Below, piece by piece: positions 15,394 through 18,658 of a DNA stretch of 18,658 nt. The stretch's first letter is position 1. Every line of letters starts with the position of its first letter. Source of the DNA: an uncultured Lachnospiraceae bacterium. GTDB lineage: Bacteria; Bacillota; Clostridia; Lachnospirales; Lachnospiraceae. The DNA lies in assembly GCA_902496125.1 (NCBI GenBank), contig CABUZU010000029.1:1-18658 (forward strand), read 5' to 3'. The translations under genes were made by a program, and so were the position numbers. The notes beneath the pieces were generated by a model. That model searched no databases, was not told the DNA's origin, and worked only from the letters and a program-made list of their open reading frames with translations.

Positions 15394-16401
15394 ATGGACT
15401 TACAAGTATTTAAAAGACCTTTGCCAGAAATTACTTTTGATGATATTATCGGAAATTACTTTTGGAAAAATGTTTGTCGTACTTGTATATTAAAGGAAAC
15501 GGCTAGTGAATTTTTCGCAATGCCAGATACACTAGGTTTTTTATTATGTGGAGTGCATGGAACAGGAAAAACGACATTTGCACAAGCGTTTGCAGGAGAG
15601 ATGGCAGCAGTTGGATATGAATTCATATCTCTTACTTGCGATGACTTAAGAAAAGAAGAAATGGATAGTTTTTTTGAGTTTCTTTCCTCAGGAGAAAAAT
15701 ACGTTGTTCTAATTGATGGAAAAATTAAGAAAAAATCCATCAATAAAAAGCTGATTCAAATTTTTTCGAGATTAGAAGAAAAAAATGCTCCTGTTATCTT
15801 GGTATTAACGGCCCTTTATCAAGAAGATTTTTATCCGGAATGGAAGAGTAAATGTATGCTTTGTCAGTTTGAGCTTCCAAATGAAATGGAAAGAAGAACA
15901 TATTTTGATGCTTCTTTTGATGAGGTTATGACATTAGAGTCTGGATTTACTTATTTAGATATGGCAAAGCTTACCGAAGGTTTTGATTATCTTCAACTTT
16001 TTGAATGCATTACTTTTTCAAAGGTAAAACTGCTAGAGTTTATTATGCAAAATTACTTAGAGTTGTCAGAAGCGGTTGTGCTTTTAACAAGAAAAGAAGA
16101 AGCATTAACGAAATCTCTTTTTGAAGAAGCAATAAAGGCAGTAAAACGAAAAGAAAAAGTAAAAATTCCTAAAGTAGTCGAAAAAGTGATAGAAAAGCCA
16201 CAGGTTACAAAGGAAGTGATTGTAGAGAAAGTAAAAACAGTTCAAAAAGAAGATACCAATCAGAAAAGTTTAAGAGATGAAGCCATTGCAAGTGGCGACT
16301 TTGAAGCGTTTAAATCCGCAACTTATGAAGAAAAAGACCCAGCAGAGGTAAAGAAGGATTTCTTTGGAAATATGAAAACAACGATTGAATTACCATTTTA
16401 G
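15394..16401 (+). CDS. AAA-like protein with defective catalytic motifs (probable pseudo-ATPase)
   Basis: It starts five bases after the AAA+ gene, and its domain opens with the same kind of motif (I-T-F-D-D-I-I-G). Walker A is perfect: G-V-H-G-T-G-K-T (53-60). The Walker B strand reads V-V-L-I-D-G-K, so D108 is kept but the catalytic Glu is Gly109. At sensor 1, L-T-A-L has Ala140 in place of Asn, and no arginine finger is visible. It probably binds ATP without hydrolysing it efficiently. Residues about 245-285 are a Lys/Val/Glu linker (V-V-E-K-V-I-E-K-P), followed by a compact tail containing A-I-A-S-G-D-F-E-A-F-K and ending in T-T-I-E-L-P-F, which could be a docking segment. It may pair with the active AAA protein in a mixed ring; that is inference. 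Confidence 0.8.
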   Translation: MDLQVFKRPLPEITFDDIIGNYFWKNVCRTCILKETASEFFAMPDTLGFLLCGVHGTGKTTFAQAFAGEMAAVGYEFISLTCDDLRKEEMDSFFEFLSSGEKYVVLIDGKIKKKSINKKLIQIFSRLEEKNAPVILVLTALYQEDFYPEWKSKCMLCQFELPNEMERRTYFDASFDEVMTLESGFTYLDMAKLTEGFDYLQLFECITFSKVKLLEFIMQNYLELSEAVVLLTRKEEALTKSLFEEAIKAVKRKEKVKIPKVVEKVIEKPQVTKEVIVEKVKTVQKEDTNQKSLRDEAIASGDFEAFKSATYEEKDPAEVKKDFFGNMKTTIELPF

Positions 16402-16418
16402 AAAAGAGGATACGTTTT

Positions 16419-16862
16419 ATGAAATTAATTTTACATTCTCATATACCTTTTGAAAAATTGCCTTTTAAAATTTTATTTGGCTTTATGCTGTTTTTATCAG
16501 CACTGTTATGGGTATTTTTATTTTCATCAACAAATTCTATTTTTCAAAAAGTAAAAGTGGTAGAGCTTGTTGTATCTGTAATCATTCTAATAGGGAGTAT
16601 TGTTACCATTCTTTTTATTGGTTATAGTGAAACCTATTTAGAAAATCTTACCTTTACCTATTGCATTCAGATTGTAGTGTCCATTCTTGTTTTATATATT
16701 ACAAAAACAGGACTTTCCTTAAGACCAGATGAGGGAGGACTAAGAACTCTGTTTTATTGCTTACAATTTGTAGGTTATACAGGAATTTCCATATTCGTAA
16801 CCTTTTTACCTAGTGCATTGATTTGTTTCATTATGTTTCTTATTATTTCGAATCATAATTAG
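16419..16862 (+). CDS. Small polytopic membrane protein, function unknown
   Basis: 147 residues with four or five hydrophobic helices: about 16-37, 45-67, 79-97 and a long stretch at 112-145 that could be one or two spans. A charged loop T-G-L-S-L-R-P-D-E-G-G-L-R lies before the last span or spans. I recognise no family. It is the only membrane protein of the operon and follows the pseudo-ATPase gene by 17 bases, so it could anchor the cytoplasmic machine to the membrane. The ribosome site is modest (AGAGGA). Confidence 0.75.
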   Translation: MKLILHSHIPFEKLPFKILFGFMLFLSALLWVFLFSSTNSIFQKVKVVELVVSVIILIGSIVTILFIGYSETYLENLTFTYCIQIVVSILVLYITKTGLSLRPDEGGLRTLFYCLQFVGYTGISIFVTFLPSALICFIMFLIISNHN

Positions 16863-16884
16863 GAAATGAAGTTAGGAGAAGATT

Positions 16885-17139
16885 ATGGCACAGTTAAAAG
16901 ATGAAACGATAAACTATGAGAAATATCCTGTTCTTACAAAGCTTACAAAGTCTTCTATGCAAAACTATTTAGATATGAAAAATGATAAGGACTATCCTTA
17001 TGAATTGGCAATTCGATATTTTGCAGCAACGATTGCTTATCTAAAAAAAGCAGCAAACCTTGGAAATGAACAGGCTAAAAAAGACTTAAAAATTTGTATG
17101 GAAGCACAAAAAAAGATGACACAAAACATGGAAAAATGA
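16885..17139 (+). CDS. Small protein with N-Y-E-K-Y-P motif and one Sel1-like helix pair
   Basis: 84 residues. The N terminus has N-Y-E-K-Y-P-V-L-T-K (10-19), also found as N-Y-E-K-Y-P-A-L-T-K in the zinc-ribbon/ankyrin protein encoded at 17479, where it follows the ribbon. The C-terminal half (A-I-A-Y-L-K-K-A-A-N-L-G-N-E-Q-A-K-K-D-L) reads as a single Sel1/TPR-like helix pair. It looks like a minimal member of a family that normally has a zinc ribbon in front and more repeats behind; here the ribbon is absent, and AGGAG six bases before the ATG supports this as the true start. It is the last gene before the HicA promoter. No terminator follows it, so operon transcripts may run on into hicA. 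Confidence 0.75.
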   Translation: MAQLKDETINYEKYPVLTKLTKSSMQNYLDMKNDKDYPYELAIRYFAATIAYLKKAANLGNEQAKKDLKICMEAQKKMTQNMEK

Positions 17140-17162
17140 CAATCACCAAATATTCAGATTTA

Positions 17163-17192
17163 TTGACAATATTCGCAAAATAGTGATACAAT
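17163..17192 (+). promoter_or_regulatory. Sigma-A promoter of the HicA-like gene
   Basis: A perfect TTGACA (17163-17168), an 18-base spacer and TACAAT (17187-17192, five of six). Transcription would begin near 17199, ahead of AGGAGG at 17221-17226. The toxin-like gene can therefore be expressed independently of the long operon. Confidence 0.75.
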
Positions 17193-17233
17193 ACGGATAC
17201 ATTCACGAAATTATTCAAACAGGAGGGATGTTT

Positions 17234-17422
17234 ATGAGTAGAGCAAGAACGTATTCGACAAGAGCAATGGAAAAGATTTTATCACAAAATGGTTTTAGAT
17301 TTATTCGCTGCAGTGGCAGTCATAAAATTTATAAAAAAGATGAACAGATAGTTGTCATAAATCCTAATATTAATAAGATGGTTGCACTTCGAATTATAAA
17401 AGAAAATAAGTTGTATGTTTAG
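17234..17422 (+). CDS. hicA: HicA-family toxin-like protein (orphan)
   Basis: 62 residues in the HicA/YcfA dsRBD-like fold: helix A-M-E-K-I-L-S-Q-N-G, strand F-R-F-I-R-C, then S-G-S-H-K-I-Y with the conserved His that is catalytic in HicA mRNA interferases, strand Q-I-V-V-I-N-P and a final helix A-L-R-I-I-K-E-N-K-L. HicA toxins cleave mRNA and are normally held in check by HicB encoded next to them. No HicB-like gene is adjacent on either strand. The start at 17234 is chosen because AGGAGG lies 7 bases upstream; the ATGs at 17183 and 17228 do not fit it. It has its own promoter and a strong terminator, so it forms a single-gene unit. It may be an orphan toxin or a HicA fold with another role. 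Confidence 0.8.
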   Translation: MSRARTYSTRAMEKILSQNGFRFIRCSGSHKIYKKDEQIVVINPNINKMVALRIIKENKLYV

Positions 17423-17430
17423 TACATAAG

Positions 17431-17458
17431 AAAAAGCTGCTATGATTGGCAGCTTTTT
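17431..17458 (+). terminator. Strong terminator after hicA
   Basis: A perfect 10-base stem, AAAAAGCTGC (17431-17440) with GCAGCTTTTT (17449-17458), and an 8-base loop. The A- and T-runs make it potentially bidirectional. It ends 9 bases before the GGAGG of the ankyrin gene. Confidence 0.88.
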
Positions 17459-17478
17459 GCTTATTGTGGAGGAAAAAT

Positions 17479-18198
17479 ATGAACTGGATATGCCCAATAT
17501 GCCAAAAAGAAAATGATGAGAATTGGATTTGTGAATGCGGATTCGATGAGAGTAAGAATTACGAAAAATATCCTGCATTAACAAAAGTAGATACAAATTT
17601 TTCTTTTGTTTCAAGTAGGAATGTATCATTGTATAAATTTATGGATGTATTACGTAAAATTGTCGATAGTAGACAGAGTACAAAATATTTTCAAGTTTAT
17701 GTAAGTACTAATAATGTAGCAAAAATTGAACATCTTTTGGATGTATATCCTAAAATGCTTTTTGAAAGAATAAGAGATGAAAGAGGTGAATCTTTAATCT
17801 TTGAGTATAGTTTATTAGGCTATGCAGTGGCTCATGGACGTGTAGAAATTGCAAAACTATTATTAAAAAAAGGAGCAGATTCAAATGATACGAATGCTAT
17901 GAGAATGATGATTGGAAGGAATGAATACAGATATTGTGCATTAAATTGTGCAATTGAAAGTAAAAAAATAGAAACTGTAGAATTATTGTTAAAATATGGG
18001 GCAGATCCTAATATTGAGAGATTTATTCAATCAAACTATAATGGAGAATGGGAATCTTCTAAGATTAATTTTAGAAAAATTAAAAATATAGATATTGTAG
18101 AATTACTATTAAGATATGGCGCATCTTCGGAGAGTATAAAAAATATGGGGTGGCTAAAGTCTAGGAAATTAAAGAAAAAAATGGAAACGAAAAAATAG
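17479..18198 (+). CDS. Zinc-ribbon plus ankyrin-repeat protein
   Basis: 239 residues. An N-terminal zinc ribbon has C5-x2-C8 and C18-x-C20 (W-I-C-P-I-C; W-I-C-E-C-G-F-D), followed by D-E-S-K-N-Y-E-K-Y-P-A-L-T-K (23-36). Three ankyrin repeats are clear: A-V-A-H-G-R-V-E-I-A-K-L-L-L-K-K-G-A-D (about 116-134), A-I-E-S-K-K-I-E-T-V-E-L-L-L-K-Y-G-A-D (158-176) and a weaker one ending I-V-E-L-L-L-R-Y-G-A (206-215). An earlier degenerate one (V-A-K-I-E-H-L-L-D) is near 80-88. Ankyrin repeats bind proteins, so this is an interaction protein without catalysis. GGAGG 6 bases before ATG 17479 fixes the start; the frame is open further upstream but that part overlaps the terminator. It has no clear promoter of its own. 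The Lys-rich tail after residue 228 is notable. Confidence 0.85.
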   Translation: MNWICPICQKENDENWICECGFDESKNYEKYPALTKVDTNFSFVSSRNVSLYKFMDVLRKIVDSRQSTKYFQVYVSTNNVAKIEHLLDVYPKMLFERIRDERGESLIFEYSLLGYAVAHGRVEIAKLLLKKGADSNDTNAMRMMIGRNEYRYCALNCAIESKKIETVELLLKYGADPNIERFIQSNYNGEWESSKINFRKIKNIDIVELLLRYGASSESIKNMGWLKSRKLKKKMETKK

Positions 18199-18213
18199 TA
18201 AAAAATATAAAAT

Positions 18214-18254
18214 TGCCACAAGCGTAAAAAATTTGCTTTTGTGGTAGCTTTTAT
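18214..18254 (+). terminator. Probable terminator after the ankyrin gene
   Basis: The stem CCACAA (18216-18221) pairs with TTGTGG (18239-18244), extended inwards by GC/GC with a two-base bulge, then GCTTTT follows. The stem is imperfect and the T-run short, so this is a moderate call. The rest of the 108-base gap holds only the ribosome site of the next gene. Confidence 0.55.
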
Positions 18255-18306
18255 AACAAACAGGAAATATACAAGTATAAAATCAAACAAAAAGGAGGAT
18301 CCTATT

Positions 18307-18658
18307 GTGCAGAATTATTCAGGAGAAGTAGGATTGCAGTATCATTTGCAAATCAGACCAGGTGATGTAGGTCGTTATGTAATTTTAACAGGCGATCCTA
18401 AAAGATGTGCTAAAATTGCAAAACATTTTGATGATGCAAAATTAATTGCAGATAGCAGAGAATTCGTTACTTACACTGGTTATTTAGACGGAGTGAAGGT
18501 AAGTGTAACTTCTACTGGTATTGGGGGACCTTCGGCCTCCATTGCAATGGAAGAACTAGTTCAGTGTGGAGCAAATACTTTTATCCGTGTGGGAACTTGT
18601 GGAGGAATTGATTTAGAGGTAAAGGGTAGCGACATTGTAATTGCAACGGGTGCAGTCA
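18307..18658 (+). CDS. udp: Uridine phosphorylase, N-terminal part (runs off the window)
   Basis: 117 codons are visible of a nucleoside phosphorylase of the PNP/UDP family. Key features are I-R-P-G-D-V-G-R-Y-V-I-L-T-G-D-P-K-R (phosphate-binding G-D-P-x-R), then T-S-T-G-I-G-G-P-S-A-S-I-A-M-E-E-L and I-R-V-G-T-C-G-G, the usual core of uridine phosphorylase. The enzyme splits uridine with phosphate into uracil and ribose-1-phosphate in pyrimidine salvage. The start is GTG 18307, with AAAGGAGG ending 8 bases upstream; no in-frame ATG fits. The close paralogue purine nucleoside phosphorylase is possible but less likely from the order of these motifs. It is a housekeeping gene that marks the right border of the accessory block. 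Confidence 0.85.
   Translation, partial: MQNYSGEVGLQYHLQIRPGDVGRYVILTGDPKRCAKIAKHFDDAKLIADSREFVTYTGYLDGVKVSVTSTGIGGPSASIAMEELVQCGANTFIRVGTCGGIDLEVKGSDIVIATGAV

Noticed and set aside
7552..17139. A prophage or a known anti-phage defence island.
   Set aside because: No capsid, portal, terminase, integrase, nuclease, TIR, reverse transcriptase or restriction motifs were seen. Base composition and gene style match the flanking housekeeping genes.
16885..17422. The Sel1-like gene as the antitoxin of the HicA-like gene.
   Set aside because: It has no HicB-like RNase H fold motifs or DNA-binding domain, it belongs to the upstream operon, and a separate promoter lies between the two genes.
17446..17478. 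An upstream ATG for the ankyrin protein and one at 17183 for hicA.
   Set aside because: The first lies inside the terminator loop and stem of hicA and has no ribosome site. The second lies inside the hicA promoter. Both genes have a perfect ribosome site in front of a later ATG.
1..18658. CRISPR arrays, tRNA or rRNA genes.
   Set aside because: No regularly spaced direct repeats and no cloverleaf or rRNA-like stretches were seen in any intergenic region.

Overview
The window is low-GC and gene-dense, with every gene on the + strand. Several features suggest a Clostridia bacterium of the Lachnospiraceae type: the run ruvB end - zapA - U32 (DUF3656) - SEDS protein - class B PBP, strong AGGAGG ribosome sites and sigma-A-like promoters. 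That placement rests on gene content and style, not on a database match.

Layout. (1) 2-5765: end of ruvB, then a compact cell-division/cell-wall block of zapA, a U32-family RNA-modification-type protein, an FtsW/RodA/SpoVE glycosyltransferase and its partner transpeptidase. (2) 5766-6019: a 250-base gap filled by four nested inverted repeats, either a structured RNA/leader or a small repeat element. (3) 6020-7474: a Nudix hydrolase and an AEC-family transporter, separated by a terminator that touches the transporter's ribosome site. (4) 7489-17139: a strong promoter followed by ten tightly packed genes, almost none of which I can assign to a named family. They are a protein that looks like an AAA fold without its P-loop, an Hsp70-like ATPase, a long coiled-coil protein, a zinc-ribbon protein, two helical proteins that both begin MPF(F/W)-x-K-K, an AAA+ ATPase resembling Vps4/katanin, a second AAA-like protein with broken catalytic motifs, a polytopic membrane protein and a small Sel1-like protein. 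(5) 17163-18198: an orphan HicA-like toxin gene with its own promoter and terminator, then a zinc-ribbon/ankyrin protein. (6) 18307 to the end: start of a uridine phosphorylase.

The ten-gene operon is the candidate undescribed system. The AAA+ protein has the layout of Vps4 (N-terminal three-helix region, linker, meiotic-clade AAA core). The small protein encoded just before it has the layout of an ESCRT-III subunit: about 225 residues, hydrophobic N-terminal tip, strongly basic first hairpin, acidic C-terminal half. With an Hsp70-like chaperone and a membrane protein in the same operon, my working hypothesis is a chaperone/AAA machine that assembles and disassembles a coiled-coil or ESCRT-like polymer at the membrane. 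This is inference from motif reading by eye; structure prediction and profile searches would decide it.
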